Below, in pieces: positions 36,652-45,893 of a DNA stretch of 64,000 bases. Below the pieces are notes generated by a model that was not told the origin of the DNA, made no database searches, and saw nothing but the letters and a program-made list of their open reading frames with translations. Both the position numbers and the translations under genes were made by a program. Each line of letters starts with the position of its first letter. The first letter of the stretch is position 1. This DNA is from an uncultured Opitutales bacterium (lineage in GTDB: Bacteria > Verrucomicrobiota > Verrucomicrobiia > Opitutales > Coraliomargaritaceae). The stretch covers positions 186,001 to 250,000 of the forward strand of contig CALKBZ010000003.1 in assembly GCA_937775295.1 (NCBI GenBank). Reading direction: 5' to 3'.

Positions 36652-39639
36652 ATGGGCGACTTTCATCAGCACGGATTAATTACAACACTGCACCAGCTGA
36701 ATGATCGGCCACTCGAAAAGCTGGAGGCTGATTTGATGCAGTTTCGCAAGCGTCGTCCGATGGCTTTAGTGCTGCCATCGCTATATTCGGAGCTGCAGGG
36801 GCCTGCGCTATCTGCCATGTTGGATGAGATTGCGGAGGTTCCGTATTTGGATCAAATCGTGATCGGACTGGATCGTGCTAATGAGGCAGAGTATCGGCAC
36901 GCGTTGCAGTTTTTTAGTCGATTGCCGCAGATGCCTGAGGTCCTTTGGAATGATGGCCCGCGCTTGCGTAAGATTGATGCGTTGCTGAGTGAGAAGGGGC
37001 TTGCTCCGAAGGAAATGGGTAAGGGGCGCAACGTCTGGTATATGTTTGGTTACGTGCTAGCTGCTGGAAAGGCGAAGGCGGTGGCACTGCATGACTGTGA
37101 TATTACGACCTACAAGCGCGATATGCTCGCTCGTCTGATTTACCCAGTGGCGAACCCAGCGTTGAGTTATAAGTTTTGTAAGGGGTTCTACGCTCGTGTT
37201 GCAAATGATTCGATGAATGGGCGTGTTTGTCGACTGTTGGTCACTCCACTGATTCGTGCGTTAAAGAAGGTTTGTGGTGCGAATGACTACCTCGATTATT
37301 TAGACAGCTTTCGCTACCCGCTTGCGGGTGAATTTTCGCTGCAGACCGATGTGATTGAGGATATCCGTATTCCATCTGATTGGGGCCTGGAGATGGGAGT
37401 GCTTTCGGAGATGCACCGTAACTATGCGACGAATCAAATTTGCCAGGTTGATGTGGCAGATACCTATGATCACAAGCATCAGGATCTATCATTGGAGGAT
37501 CGATCGCGTGGACTTTCAAAGATGAGTTGTGATATTACTAAGTCGCTCTATCGGAAGATGGCGACGCAGGGGCAGGTTTTCTCGCATGAGCATGTTCGCA
37601 CGATTAAGGCTGCCTATTACCGAATCGCGCTAGATTTGGTGGATAGTTATTATAGCGATGCGGCAATCAATGGCTTGAAGTATGATCGTCACATCGAAGG
37701 GTCTACGGTCGAGGTGTTTGCTGAAAATATTTTGCAAGCAGGTGAAGATTTCCTTGATCCTAACAAGTCTATGGATGTACCGTTTATGCCAAGTTGGAAT
37801 CGAGTGATTGCGGCAGTACCAGACATATTACATCAAATCAAGGAGGCGGTTGAAGATGATCGCCATGAGTTTGGTTCGGAAGTCGTGAAGAATCCATCGC
37901 TGAATTCGAAGGCGCAGCGGGTGCGTCAGCGTATGGCGCAGCACGTGACGGAGGTCTATGGTGCGGAGCGAGCCGAGGCGATTACTGAGCAGATTTTTGA
38001 AGCAGGTGGAATGTCGGAGCAATCTTCGTCCACTGCATTTGGCACCAGTAAATGGGACGAGTCGGACGTGATGTTGATCACCTATGGTAATTCGATCGTG
38101 AGTGAGGTACGTGCCCCGCTCCGTGAGTTGAAAAATTTCCTGATGCGTGACCTCAAAGCCACGTTTAGCAGTGTGCATGTGTTGCCGTTTAATCCTTACA
38201 GTTCGGATGACGGGTTCTCGGTAATCGACTACAAAGCGGTCAATCCCGAGCTCGGCACTTGGGAGGATCTCGCGTCGATTAGTGAAGAGTTTGATCTCAT
38301 GGCAGATATGGTGATTAATCACTGCTCGCGAGAGTCTCGTTGGTTTCAGAACTTTTTGGCCGGTCGCGGCAAGGGCAGTGATTACTTTATAAATGGTCTG
38401 AATTATGAGGATCTATCCAGGGTGGTTCGTCCGCGCAGTTCGCCGTTGTTGACCAAAGTGGAAACTGTCGACGGCGAGAAGCATGTCTGGTGCACCTTTA
38501 GTGAGGACCAAGTGGACCTTGATTTTAGTAATCCGGAAGTGTTTTTAGAAATTGTCCGAATTATCCGTTATTACGTGGAGCAGGGGATTCGTTACTTCCG
38601 TTTGGATGCGATTGCCTTCCTTTGGAAGGAGTCTGGCTCGACTTGTGTACACCTACCTCAGACGCATGAGTTGATTAAGCTGATACGGGTGGTAATCGAA
38701 AATATCGAGCCATCTGCTGTGATTGTTACTGAGACGAACGTGCCGAATCGCGAGAATTTGAGCTATTTCGGTAACGATAATGAGGCGCATTTGATCTATA
38801 ATTTCTCGCTGCCGCCGCTATTGCTGAATTCGATTTTGAGTGGCAATTGTAAACATTTGAAAACATGGATGATGTCGATGCCGCCCGCGCGCCGTGGTCG
38901 AGCTTATTTGAACTTTATTGCATCGCATGATGGTATCGGTCTGCGTCCGGCCGAGGGACTGCTCTGTGCTGGTGAACTTGATGGGCTGGTCGAAACGCTT
39001 CGCGATTCAGGCGGTGAGATCTCAATGCGTCGCACGGCAACCGGAGACTTGACGCCGTATGAGGCAAACATCTCGCTCTATAGTGCGATGGCGCAAACGA
39101 TTGACGGCGGCGAGGATGGCTTGCAGGTTGAGCGTTTCCTTTGTGCGCATAAGATCATGTTGGCCCTTGAAGGGATGCCCGCGATTTACGTCCATAGTCT
39201 TCTGGGCACAGAAAATCACCGCGAAGGGATGGCGCAGACCGGGAGAGCGCGGACGATCAATCGCTATCAATGGCAGGCGAATGATCTGGAAGCTGCTTTG
39301 GCTGATCCTAAACGGCATCATCAAGCTGTCTTTGCTGAGATGAAGCGCTTGATTCAGATTCGTCGTCAGCAGTCGGCATTTCATCCCAACGCGACCCAAT
39401 ATACGCTACACTTCTCAGATCAGATCTTCGCTTTTTGGCGTGAGAGTCTAGATCGTGAGCAAAGTGTTTTTGCGCTGCATAATATCTCCGCCGAGCTGCA
39501 ACTGATACCGATGGTGGAGTTGAATCTGATCGCAACTGAGTCGTGGAGCGACCTTATTAGCGGTGAGCTTTATGAGGACCTCGACGGAGTGCTTGAGTTG
39601 CCGCCTTATGGTTGCGTCTGGATTACGAATCAGGCGTAA
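36652..39639 (+). CDS. Fusion of glucosyl-3-phosphoglycerate synthase (GT81) and GH13_18 glucosylglycerate phosphorylase-like enzyme
   Basis: A 995-aa bifunctional protein. Residues 1 to about 410 match GT81 GpgS: MGDFHQHGLITTLHQL, ALVLPSLYSELQGPAL, GKGRNVWYMFGYVLA, the nucleotide-sugar metal motif DCD (148-150), and YLDSFRYPLAGEFSL. This domain would make glucosyl-3-phosphoglycerate from NDP-glucose and 3-phosphoglycerate. Residues about 420-995 are a GH13_18 phosphorylase: RQRMAQHVTEVYGAERAEAI opening, VLPFNPYSSDDGFSVIDY, nucleophile Asp652 (FRLDAIAFLW), acid/base Glu694 (VTETNVPN), transition-state Asp760 (FIASHDGIG). In this context glucosylglycerate phosphorylase is likeliest, releasing glucose-1-phosphate and glycerate; sucrose phosphorylase is the alternative. 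Both active sites look intact, with no frame break between them. It lies 71 nt after the phosphatase gene. Confidence 0.9.
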   Translation: MGDFHQHGLITTLHQLNDRPLEKLEADLMQFRKRRPMALVLPSLYSELQGPALSAMLDEIAEVPYLDQIVIGLDRANEAEYRHALQFFSRLPQMPEVLWNDGPRLRKIDALLSEKGLAPKEMGKGRNVWYMFGYVLAAGKAKAVALHDCDITTYKRDMLARLIYPVANPALSYKFCKGFYARVANDSMNGRVCRLLVTPLIRALKKVCGANDYLDYLDSFRYPLAGEFSLQTDVIEDIRIPSDWGLEMGVLSEMHRNYATNQICQVDVADTYDHKHQDLSLEDRSRGLSKMSCDITKSLYRKMATQGQVFSHEHVRTIKAAYYRIALDLVDSYYSDAAINGLKYDRHIEGSTVEVFAENILQAGEDFLDPNKSMDVPFMPSWNRVIAAVPDILHQIKEAVEDDRHEFGSEVVKNPSLNSKAQRVRQRMAQHVTEVYGAERAEAITEQIFEAGGMSEQSSSTAFGTSKWDESDVMLITYGNSIVSEVRAPLRELKNFLMRDLKATFSSVHVLPFNPYSSDDGFSVIDYKAVNPELGTWEDLASISEEFDLMADMVINHCSRESRWFQNFLAGRGKGSDYFINGLNYEDLSRVVRPRSSPLLTKVETVDGEKHVWCTFSEDQVDLDFSNPEVFLEIVRIIRYYVEQGIRYFRLDAIAFLWKESGSTCVHLPQTHELIKLIRVVIENIEPSAVIVTETNVPNRENLSYFGNDNEAHLIYNFSLPPLLLNSILSGNCKHLKTWMMSMPPARRGRAYLNFIASHDGIGLRPAEGLLCAGELDGLVETLRDSGGEISMRRTATGDLTPYEANISLYSAMAQTIDGGEDGLQVERFLCAHKIMLALEGMPAIYVHSLLGTENHREGMAQTGRARTINRYQWQANDLEAALADPKRHHQAVFAEMKRLIQIRRQQSAFHPNATQYTLHFSDQIFAFWRESLDREQSVFALHNISAELQLIPMVELNLIATESWSDLISGELYEDLDGVLELPPYGCVWITNQA

Positions 39640-39734
39640 TTGAGAGGCGCTATCGGATGAGGAATATGGTCGTGCTCTGACTGATGACAGCCGTCCTGAT
39701 CTGCAGTTGAATCTTTGAATGATCGGTTATTCCC

Positions 39735-40316
39735 TTACCAAGGGCTGAGCACTAGGTCGGTGATTTTACGGGCGATCCCGCGAGCGATTTGCTCCATCGC
39801 TTGGCGCTCACTCTGCTGGTAAGAGATGATTTGATTGTCGGCGTCAGCACCAGTGCTGTTGCTGTAAGGATTGCCAATGTAGGCATTTGTATCGGCTTGG
39901 ATGGAGCGTTGTTGAAACAAGTAAATGCCTTTGGACTGGTCGAACAGAGAGACCTCGGCGGTGAGGCGAATGTAAAAGTTATTAGCAATGGCAGTATCGG
40001 TACTGTTACGTGACCCAGCAGAGCGGTCGTAGTCAGTGAGATCAACGTAGAGTACTGCGTCGGCGTCGGCTTGGTTGGCGACGAGTTTGACGCGCGCATC
40101 ACGAATGAAGGTTTCTCGAATTTGGGCGCTGACGATTGATTGTGCTTGTGGCGCGAAGCTATGATTAGTCGCGGGTTTGATGTAGATCGACTTGAACGGG
40201 ATCTGCGCGGACGTGCCTAGGTGATAATTGGCGCAACCGTTAAGAAGACTCAGCACGACTATCAAGACTAGGCCGATGAGCGCACGGGCGAGTGAAACGT
40301 GAGATGTCGTGTTCAT
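39735..40316 (-). CDS. lptE: LptE-like LPS-assembly lipoprotein
   Basis: A 193-aa predicted lipoprotein: an N-terminal signal ending in the lipobox LNGC (Cys28), then NYHLG, followed by IYIKPATNHSFAPQAQSIVSAQIRETFIRDARVKLV, the layout of LptE family proteins that plug the LptD outer-membrane channel for lipopolysaccharide. The remaining sequence is a mixed alpha/beta domain with YVDLTDYDRSAG. LptE is poorly conserved, so the call rests on lipobox, size, N-terminal pattern and the neighbouring bamD-like gene 27 nt upstream in the same operon. Cellular site: inner leaflet of the outer membrane. Confidence 0.75.
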   Translation of the reverse strand: MNTTSHVSLARALIGLVLIVVLSLLNGCANYHLGTSAQIPFKSIYIKPATNHSFAPQAQSIVSAQIRETFIRDARVKLVANQADADAVLYVDLTDYDRSAGSRNSTDTAIANNFYIRLTAEVSLFDQSKGIYLFQQRSIQADTNAYIGNPYSNSTGADADNQIISYQQSERQAMEQIARGIARKITDLVLSPW

Positions 40317-40342
40317 AGTGGGAGTTCAGGTGGTCGGTGAGG

Positions 40343-41374
40343 TTATTCCGCTCTCAATAGTTTGCGAATGATGCTAGCTTGATTGGTCGGGCGCACGCCT
40401 GCTTCGATACCTTGTATACGCAGACTGGCTTCTTCGGCCGCATCGGAGTCTGGCTCGATGCTGATTGCTTCGTTATAGAAAACCAGTGCAGCCGTGTTAT
40501 TGTTGCGAAAGTAATAATAGAAATCGCCGAGGTTGAGGCGGCTGCTGGCGAGCAGGTTTTCCATTTTCTTCAGGTTGGCTTCGACTTCGCCAGAGTAGTT
40601 GCTGGTGGGGAACAGAATGAGGAAGTCCTCGTAGTAGCTGATCGCGCGGCGGGTCGACCCTTGGTCGTATTCTTCGCCTTGCACGAGATCGGAGTAGGTC
40701 TTTGCTAGATTGTAGTAAGCGTCTGAAGCTAACATACTTTGCGGATAATAGTTAATCAGTCGGTCGAGTGCATCGATCGCATCTTCGGGCGCGGCGGTGT
40801 CCTTAGCAATCAGCGCAATATTCATCAAGGCGAGCGGCGCGTAGTCGCAATAAGGTGCGTTCTGAACGATTTTCTCAAATTGTTTGGCGGCGGTGCCGTA
40901 TTGTTTGAAGCCTGGAAAAACCCAGAGAATACGTCCGCGTGCGCCCTCCATCAGAGCGGTGGCACAATCGAATTGATCGGCGATGACACGTTCGAAGTGC
41001 TCGTAGTTGGCGTGATCAGTGATGACGTTTTGTAAATCGTCAAAGCCTTTAGCCCAGAGTTCTTTGCTCATGTAAATGCGAGCGCGGAGTGTGAGGGCCT
41101 CGGCGGTCGAGTTGGAGGTCGGGTATTTCTGGATGATTTTCTTGAACGTACGTTTGGCTGCGCCCAATTTCCCCGCCTCATATTTTACTTTACCAATGGC
41201 TAGTAGGTCTGCTGCAACATCTTGCTGATCGCTGCTGGCGAGGTTGATCGAATCATTGCTGGTTGCGCTTAACCAGTTTAATGGGTTCAGGGAGAGGGCA
41301 TTCAATGAGGGCGCCATTAAGAGCCCCATTGCGAGAAAGAGTGGGAATGTACGTTGCATAGAAGTTACTGCCAT
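40343..41374 (-). CDS. bamD: BamD-like outer-membrane assembly TPR protein
   Basis: A 343-aa periplasmic protein with five or so TPR-like repeats, typical of BamD/Yfi[53 protein letters not shown] and [21 protein letters not shown]. BamD helps insert beta-barrel proteins in the outer membrane. The signal peptide begins [15 protein letters not shown], which favours the in-frame ATG at 41359 over 41374; ATG 41374 overlaps fabH by 10 nt. There is no obvious lipobox Cys, unlike E. coli BamD. It sits between fabH and lptE. Confidence 0.8.
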   Translation of the reverse strand: MAVTSMQRTFPLFLAMGLLMAPSLNALSLNPLNWLSATSNDSINLASSDQQDVAADLLAIGKVKYEAGKLGAAKRTFKKIIQKYPTSNSTAEALTLRARIYMSKELWAKGFDDLQNVITDHANYEHFERVIADQFDCATALMEGARGRILWVFPGFKQYGTAAKQFEKIVQNAPYCDYAPLALMNIALIAKDTAAPEDAIDALDRLINYYPQSMLASDAYYNLAKTYSDLVQGEEYDQGSTRRAISYYEDFLILFPTSNYSGEVEANLKKMENLLASSRLNLGDFYYYFRNNNTAALVFYNEAISIEPDSDAAEEASLRIQGIEAGVRPTNQASIIRKLLRAE

Positions 41375-42366
41375 CTGATCAGTGTGGAAGCCCAGGTCAA
41401 GCCTGCTCCGAATGCGACCAGTAAGACTAGGTCGCCCGACTGGATGCGCCCGGCACGATAGGCTTCGTCGAGTGCGATCGGCACTGAGGCCGCAGAGGTG
41501 TTGCCGTAGCGGTCTAAGTTGTTGTGGAATTTCTCCATCGGGATGGACAAGCGTTTCGCCAAGCTCTCGATGATGCGCATATTGGCTTGGTGAGGGATGA
41601 CTAGGTTGAGGTCCTCTGGGCTGTAGCCCATTTGCTCGATAATGTCGGTGCTGGCTTGTCCCATCACTCGCACTGCGGATTTGAAGATTTCTTTGCCGTT
41701 CATCTTGAGAAAGTGCTGGCGGCCTGCGATAGACTCATTCGTGGCTGGCATCGCGGAACCGCCACCTGGCTGCTGTAGCAAGCTTGGAGCGGACCCATCT
41801 GCGCCGCCGAGTGCTCCTAAAATGCCGACTTTTTCTGCCGTCTCAGTGGCGGTGAGAACCGCTGCGCCAGCGCCATCACCGAACAACACACAAGTCGTGC
41901 GATCTTCGAAATCGAGGATGCCGCTCATTTTCTCAGCACCAATGACCAGCGCGTTCTTGAAATTGCCAGACAGCAGCATCGAGTTGGCGACGCTGAGTCC
42001 GTAGACAAAGCCTGAGCAGGCAGCTTGCATGTCGAAGGTAGTGACATTTGGCAGCATAAGTTTGCTCTGCACTAGACATGCGGTCGAGGGAAAGGGCATG
42101 TCGGGCGTCATCGTCGCGACGATAATCAGGTCGATTTCGCTACGATCGATTCCGGCGGCTTCGATCGCGCGCCTGCCCGCAATGCATGCCATGTCGCTGG
42201 TGGTTTCGTCTGTGGCTGCAAAGTGTCGCGCGCCGATACCGCTGCGGCTACGTATCCATTCGTCGGAGGTATCGACGAATTTCGCCATATCGTCATTCGT
42301 TACGATATTCGTTGGCGCGTAAGAACCAGTGCCGATTATAGTGACAGACTGTGAGTGGCTAGGCAT
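41365..42366 (-). CDS. fabH: 3-oxoacyl-ACP synthase III
   Basis: Condensing enzyme (333 aa) that starts fatty-acid synthesis by joining an acyl-CoA primer to malonyl-ACP. Catalytic triad Cys117 (QAACSGF), His259 (IPHQAN) and Asn289 (RYGNTSA) are all present, with the [10 protein letters not shown] and [10 protein letters not shown] family segments. Length matches E. coli FabH (317 aa) closely. It follows plsX by 45 nt in the common rpmF-plsX-fabH order. Confidence 0.97.
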   Translation of the reverse strand: MPSHSQSVTIIGTGSYAPTNIVTNDDMAKFVDTSDEWIRSRSGIGARHFAATDETTSDMACIAGRRAIEAAGIDRSEIDLIIVATMTPDMPFPSTACLVQSKLMLPNVTTFDMQAACSGFVYGLSVANSMLLSGNFKNALVIGAEKMSGILDFEDRTTCVLFGDGAGAAVLTATETAEKVGILGALGGADGSAPSLLQQPGGGSAMPATNESIAGRQHFLKMNGKEIFKSAVRVMGQASTDIIEQMGYSPEDLNLVIPHQANMRIIESLAKRLSIPMEKFHNNLDRYGNTSAASVPIALDEAYRAGRIQSGDLVLLVAFGAGLTWASTLIRWQ

Positions 42367-42411
42367 GCAAGGGTGAGATGAAACTCTGTATTTCAGGAAA
42401 CGTTGCGATAA

Positions 42412-43479
42412 CTAAGGCGCGTTCTCTGCGTCGGAGTGAGTGGTCAATGCATTAGCTTGATTGATGTCACTGCCAATAGAGTCAATCATATCATGCATGA
42501 CTACTTCTTGAGCGATGCGCAAGGCGTTGGCAATGGCTATGTAATTGGAGGACCCGTGGGCTTTTAAGATGTTGCCACGCAGGCCAAGCAGGGGAGCGCC
42601 GGCATGTTGATCTGGGCCGAGGCGCGTTTTCATATCCTTGAACGCTGACTTGGAGAGTACGGCTCCGATTTTACGTTTCACGTTGCGGACCAGTTCTTCG
42701 CGGATCGTGCTACTAATGAAGCCGAACAGTGCTTCGCTTGATTTTAAAACGACGTTGCCGACAAAGCCATCACACACGACGACATCGACATTGCCGTCGA
42801 AAAGTTGGAAGCCTTCGATCGGGCCAGTGTAGTTGATGACGCCGTCTATTTCTTGCAGCAGTAAATGGGTCGCATTGGTTAAGGCATTACCTTTACCCTC
42901 TTCAGTACCAATAGTCAGCAATGCGACACGTGGGTTGGCGATCTTAAGCGCGGCTTTTGCGTAGTTCGCGCCAAGCACCGCATTATGCACCAGATTCTCT
43001 GGCGTCGATTCTGGGTTTGCGCCGACGTCGGTTAGGACGAATGGGTTTTGCTTGCTGGGCACAATAATGCCCAGCGCTGGGCGATCGACTCCTGCTATCT
43101 GGCGCAGGCGCAGTGTGCCGCCGGCCATCAGAGCGCCGGTATTACCGCAGCTAATCATTGCATCGGCTTGCTTGTCTTTAAGTAGGGCGATGGCTTTCAC
43201 CATCGAAGAGTCTTTTTTGCTCTTCAGCGCTTGGATCGGTTTTTCATGCATCCCAATCACTTGAGTCGAGTGGATGATGTTGATCCGATCTGAGTAAGCC
43301 TCAAGTTTGCCGACTTTTATCAGGCGCTCCAGCAGTCGCTGATTGCCGACGAGCGTGAAGTTGCAGTCCAGCTTCAGCTGATCGAGGGCATAAAAAAGCC
43401 CACGAATAAATTCAGTGGGCCCTTTGTCTCCGCCCATGGTGTCGACGGCAATGGTGCAGTTGACTGCGCTAGCGCCCAT
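42412..43479 (-). CDS. plsX: Phosphate acyltransferase PlsX
   Basis: A 355-aa cytosolic enzyme producing acyl-phosphate from acyl-ACP for phospholipid synthesis. Seen: IAVDTMGGDKGPTEFI at the start, ISCGNTGALMAGGTLRLRQIAGVDRPAL, NPFVLTDVGANPES, LLTIGTEEGKGN and APLLGLRGNILKAHGSS, all standard PlsX blocks. It lies between rpmF and fabH, linking ribosome and lipid synthesis genes as in many bacteria. ATG at 43477-43479 gives MGASAVNCTIAVD. Confidence 0.96.
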   Translation of the reverse strand: MGASAVNCTIAVDTMGGDKGPTEFIRGLFYALDQLKLDCNFTLVGNQRLLERLIKVGKLEAYSDRINIIHSTQVIGMHEKPIQALKSKKDSSMVKAIALLKDKQADAMISCGNTGALMAGGTLRLRQIAGVDRPALGIIVPSKQNPFVLTDVGANPESTPENLVHNAVLGANYAKAALKIANPRVALLTIGTEEGKGNALTNATHLLLQEIDGVINYTGPIEGFQLFDGNVDVVVCDGFVGNVVLKSSEALFGFISSTIREELVRNVKRKIGAVLSKSAFKDMKTRLGPDQHAGAPLLGLRGNILKAHGSSNYIAIANALRIAQEVVMHDMIDSIGSDINQANALTTHSDAENAP

Positions 43480-43520
43480 AGGTGGTTTTGGAATGTACGG
43501 TGTTACGGCTTGCGCGAAGC

Positions 43521-43700
43521 TTAGGCTTCGACATCAAGCACTTGACGGCCGCGGTACAGCCCATTGGCTGGATTCACGCGGTGCGGGCGGAACAATGTGC
43601 CGTCATGTGGATCCTTTGCTAGTTGTGGCAATTGATAAGTAACTGCACCACGGCGTTTACGGCTGCGTTGCTTGGATTGTTTGCGTTTTGGCTGTCCCAT
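43521..43700 (-). CDS. rpmF: 50S ribosomal protein L32
   Basis: Ribosomal protein bL32 (59 aa). It starts MGQPKRKQSKQRSRKRRG (family: AVPKRKxSKSRRRxRRA) and continues with GAVTYQLPQLAKDPHDG and a short C-terminal tail. It lacks the zinc-binding cysteines found in some L32 proteins, so it is of the C-minus type. It is upstream of plsX by 41 nt on the same strand, in the classic rpmF-plsX-fabH operon. It is too short for simple length filters but secure by sequence and context. Confidence 0.96.
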   Translation of the reverse strand: MGQPKRKQSKQRSRKRRGAVTYQLPQLAKDPHDGTLFRPHRVNPANGLYRGRQVLDVEA

Positions 43701-43813
43701 GAGATATGTTTGCTTAGATGAAAATGATTAGACCTGCGATGTCTTTAAAGGCCGCGGATTAAAGAGCCTAAAATCGCCCCGTCAAGTATTCAATCAGGTT
43801 AATTTCCCCGAAA

Positions 43814-44479
43814 TTATATAAGCTCTAGAACCGCAGTGACCAGTTTATTGATGCCGGCTTCGGCCTGGAGGATGTCTTCGGCCAGCATATAGGCTGGAGT
43901 GGTGACCACGCGGTGGGTGATATCGATCACGATTTCGTCCACTGCGCAATGAACGTGCTGTGCGCCTTTATGCTCGAGGATTGCTGCGGTGTCGGCGTCG
44001 TTGCCGATCGTCAGGCGCACCTTTTTACTGCCAAGTGCAGCCGCAGCCAGAACTGGTGCGATACATATAAAGCCGAGGGCCTTTGACTGTTGGTGGGCGT
44101 CTTGGATCAGACTTTTGATGATCGGGTCGATGTCGTAGTCGATGCCGTCGAAGGCAAAACTAGACAAATTTTTCGCGACCCCAAAGCCGCCAACGAAAAT
44201 GATGGCGTCGAATTGGTCCAGCTTGATTTGGCGGAGGTGCTCGATTTCGCCACGCGAGATGCGCGCCGCTTCTTCCAGCACATTGCGATCTTCGTCTTCT
44301 AATTCTTCGCCGGTCGCGTGATTGATGACATGGCGCTGCGCGATGTTCGGCGCAGCGCAGGTGACTTTGGCTCCGGCGCGCGCGAGGGCTAAGAGTGTGA
44401 GTACCGACTCGTGGATCTCCGCGCCATCGAAGACTCCACAGCCGGAGAGAATGACAGCTACTTTAGCTTGTTTAGGCAT
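43814..44479 (-). CDS. elbB: Isoprenoid biosynthesis glyoxalase ElbB
   Basis: A 221-aa member of the DJ-1/PfpI superfamily, ElbB group. Seen: VILSGCGVFDGAEIHES at the start, CAAPNIAQRHVINH, SRGEI, IIFVGGFGVAKNLSSFA, and GFICIAPVLAAAAL with the putative nucleophile Cys. In E. coli ElbB has glyoxalase activity, and its isoprenoid role is unclear. It is probably coexpressed with the ribBX gene 54 nt upstream, although a functional link is not evident. Confidence 0.92.
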   Translation of the reverse strand: MPKQAKVAVILSGCGVFDGAEIHESVLTLLALARAGAKVTCAAPNIAQRHVINHATGEELEDEDRNVLEEAARISRGEIEHLRQIKLDQFDAIIFVGGFGVAKNLSSFAFDGIDYDIDPIIKSLIQDAHQQSKALGFICIAPVLAAAALGSKKVRLTIGNDADTAAILEHKGAQHVHCAVDEIVIDITHRVVTTPAYMLAEDILQAEAGINKLVTAVLELI

Positions 44480-44533
44480 ATGATAAATAGCAAGGAGTTG
44501 AAACTCATGGGTGAAGGCGAATGGCTTGGTCGG

Positions 44534-45649
44534 TTATACTTTGACCTGTTCAACGATTTCCAGATTATAGCCATCGAGACCGACCACTTTACGAGTCGTG
44601 CTGGAGAGCAGCCGGATTTTCTTTAAGCCGAGATCAACCAGGATTTGAGCGCCGATCCCGTAGTCGCGGAAGTCCATTTTCGCAGGACCGATCTGTTTGA
44701 GCTCTGCAGTTTCACTTCCTTCGATCACTTGTACGCCGCCTTGTGGTTGCTCTATATAAAGTAGGGCGCCGTGTTTGGCCTCGGCGATTTTTTGCATGGC
44801 AGAGGTCAGTGCGTCGTGCCCTCCGAGCGTTTTCGAGCGAAAAATGTCAGTCAACAGGTTCTCACTTTGCACCCGCACCAATGTCGGCTCTGCAGTCAGC
44901 TTGCCCATCGTAAGCGCGAGATGTTGGCGATTATCTAAAATACTACGAAAGATGTGCAGGTCAAAGGTGCCGAATTCGGATTCGAAAGGGCGCGTCAAGA
45001 TATGCTCGATTAAGCGGTCGCGGGTTAGGCGATACTCGATCAAATCCGCGATCGAGATCATCTTCAGATTGTGTGTCTTCTTATACTCAATCAAATCTGG
45101 TACTCGTGCGAGGGTGCCGTCGTTATTTAAAATTTCGCAAATCACTCCGCTCGGGTGCAGGCCCGCAAGTTGTGCTAGGTCGACCGCCGCCTCGGTGTGG
45201 CCAGCACGCTGTAGCACCCCGCCAGGGCGCGCGCGTAGCGGGAACACGTGGCCAGGCTGTACTAGCATGTCCGGGTGTGCAGTCGGGTCGGCGAGAATAC
45301 GGATCGTCTCTGCACGGTCGTAAGCGCTGATGCCAGTGGTGATTCCCTCAGCGGCATCCACTGAGATGGCAAAGTCGGTCTGGTGCGATTCGCGATTTTC
45401 GGCAGCCATTGGACTGATGCCCAAGCGCCGTAATTGATGCCCCAGCATCGGCACGCAGATCAGGCCCCGCGCATGCAGTGCCATCTGGTTGACCGCTTGT
45501 GGTGTCACCTTTTCGGCAGCCATGATCAAGTCGCCTTCGTTCTCACGAGACTCGTCGTCAGTTACAATCACCATTTTACCCTCGGCGATATCGCGGATGG
45601 CGGATTCAATACTATCGAAGGCTTCTGAGTAATTCTGTGCGGTAGTCAT
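44534..45649 (-). CDS. ribB: 3,4-dihydroxy-2-butanone-4-phosphate synthase with degenerate GTP cyclohydrolase II domain (RibBX-type)
   Basis: A 371-aa protein. Residues 1 to about 205 are a full RibB domain (VTDDESRENEGDLIMAAE, HARGLICVPM, HVFPLRARPGGVLQRAGHTEAAVDLAQLAG), which makes the four-carbon unit of riboflavin from ribulose-5-phosphate. The C-terminal half aligns with RibA, but the three zinc-binding Cys (SEC and RCDCG in active enzymes) are SEN and KTLGG here, and RQEGRGIGL is EQPQGGVQV. GTP cyclohydrolase II activity is therefore unlikely, as in RibBX proteins described from Proteobacteria. Start ATG 45647-45649. No FMN riboswitch is recognised upstream. Confidence 0.9.
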   Translation of the reverse strand: MTTAQNYSEAFDSIESAIRDIAEGKMVIVTDDESRENEGDLIMAAEKVTPQAVNQMALHARGLICVPMLGHQLRRLGISPMAAENRESHQTDFAISVDAAEGITTGISAYDRAETIRILADPTAHPDMLVQPGHVFPLRARPGGVLQRAGHTEAAVDLAQLAGLHPSGVICEILNNDGTLARVPDLIEYKKTHNLKMISIADLIEYRLTRDRLIEHILTRPFESEFGTFDLHIFRSILDNRQHLALTMGKLTAEPTLVRVQSENLLTDIFRSKTLGGHDALTSAMQKIAEAKHGALLYIEQPQGGVQVIEGSETAELKQIGPAKMDFRDYGIGAQILVDLGLKKIRLLSSTTRKVVGLDGYNLEIVEQVKV

Positions 45650-45718
45650 TGTTGGCAAGTTAAGATGAATCGTATTGGAGTCCAGCACGTAGGGTCAACA
45701 AATTGGCAAGGAAGAGCT

Positions 45719-45815
45719 GAGGTGGGAGAGCTGAGGTGGGAGACTTGAGATGCGAGAGCTGAGGAATGAGTTTTTTACTCTTACTCGTAATCCTACTCTT
45801 ACTCGTAATCCTCCT
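45719..45815. repeat. Short tandem repeats upstream of ribB and metallophosphoesterase genes
   Basis: Two blocks. GA-rich words (GAGCTGAGGTGGGA twice, then GAGCTGAG) at 45717-45766, and an exact 18-bp tandem pair ACTCTTACTCGTAATCCT at 45777-45794 and 45795-45812. The second motif matches the inner arms of the inverted repeat at 9439-9610. The 244-bp gap otherwise holds no gene. Confidence 0.7.
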
Positions 45816-45893
45816 TAAATTTTTCCCCAAGAGATGATTCAGAGCAGATTTGCATTCGCAGTCACCTCGATTTTACATTTTTAATGGATAGCG

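Noticed and set aside
45650-45893. FMN riboswitch upstream of the RibB gene
   Set aside because: The conserved FMN-aptamer words are absent; only short tandem repeats are found.
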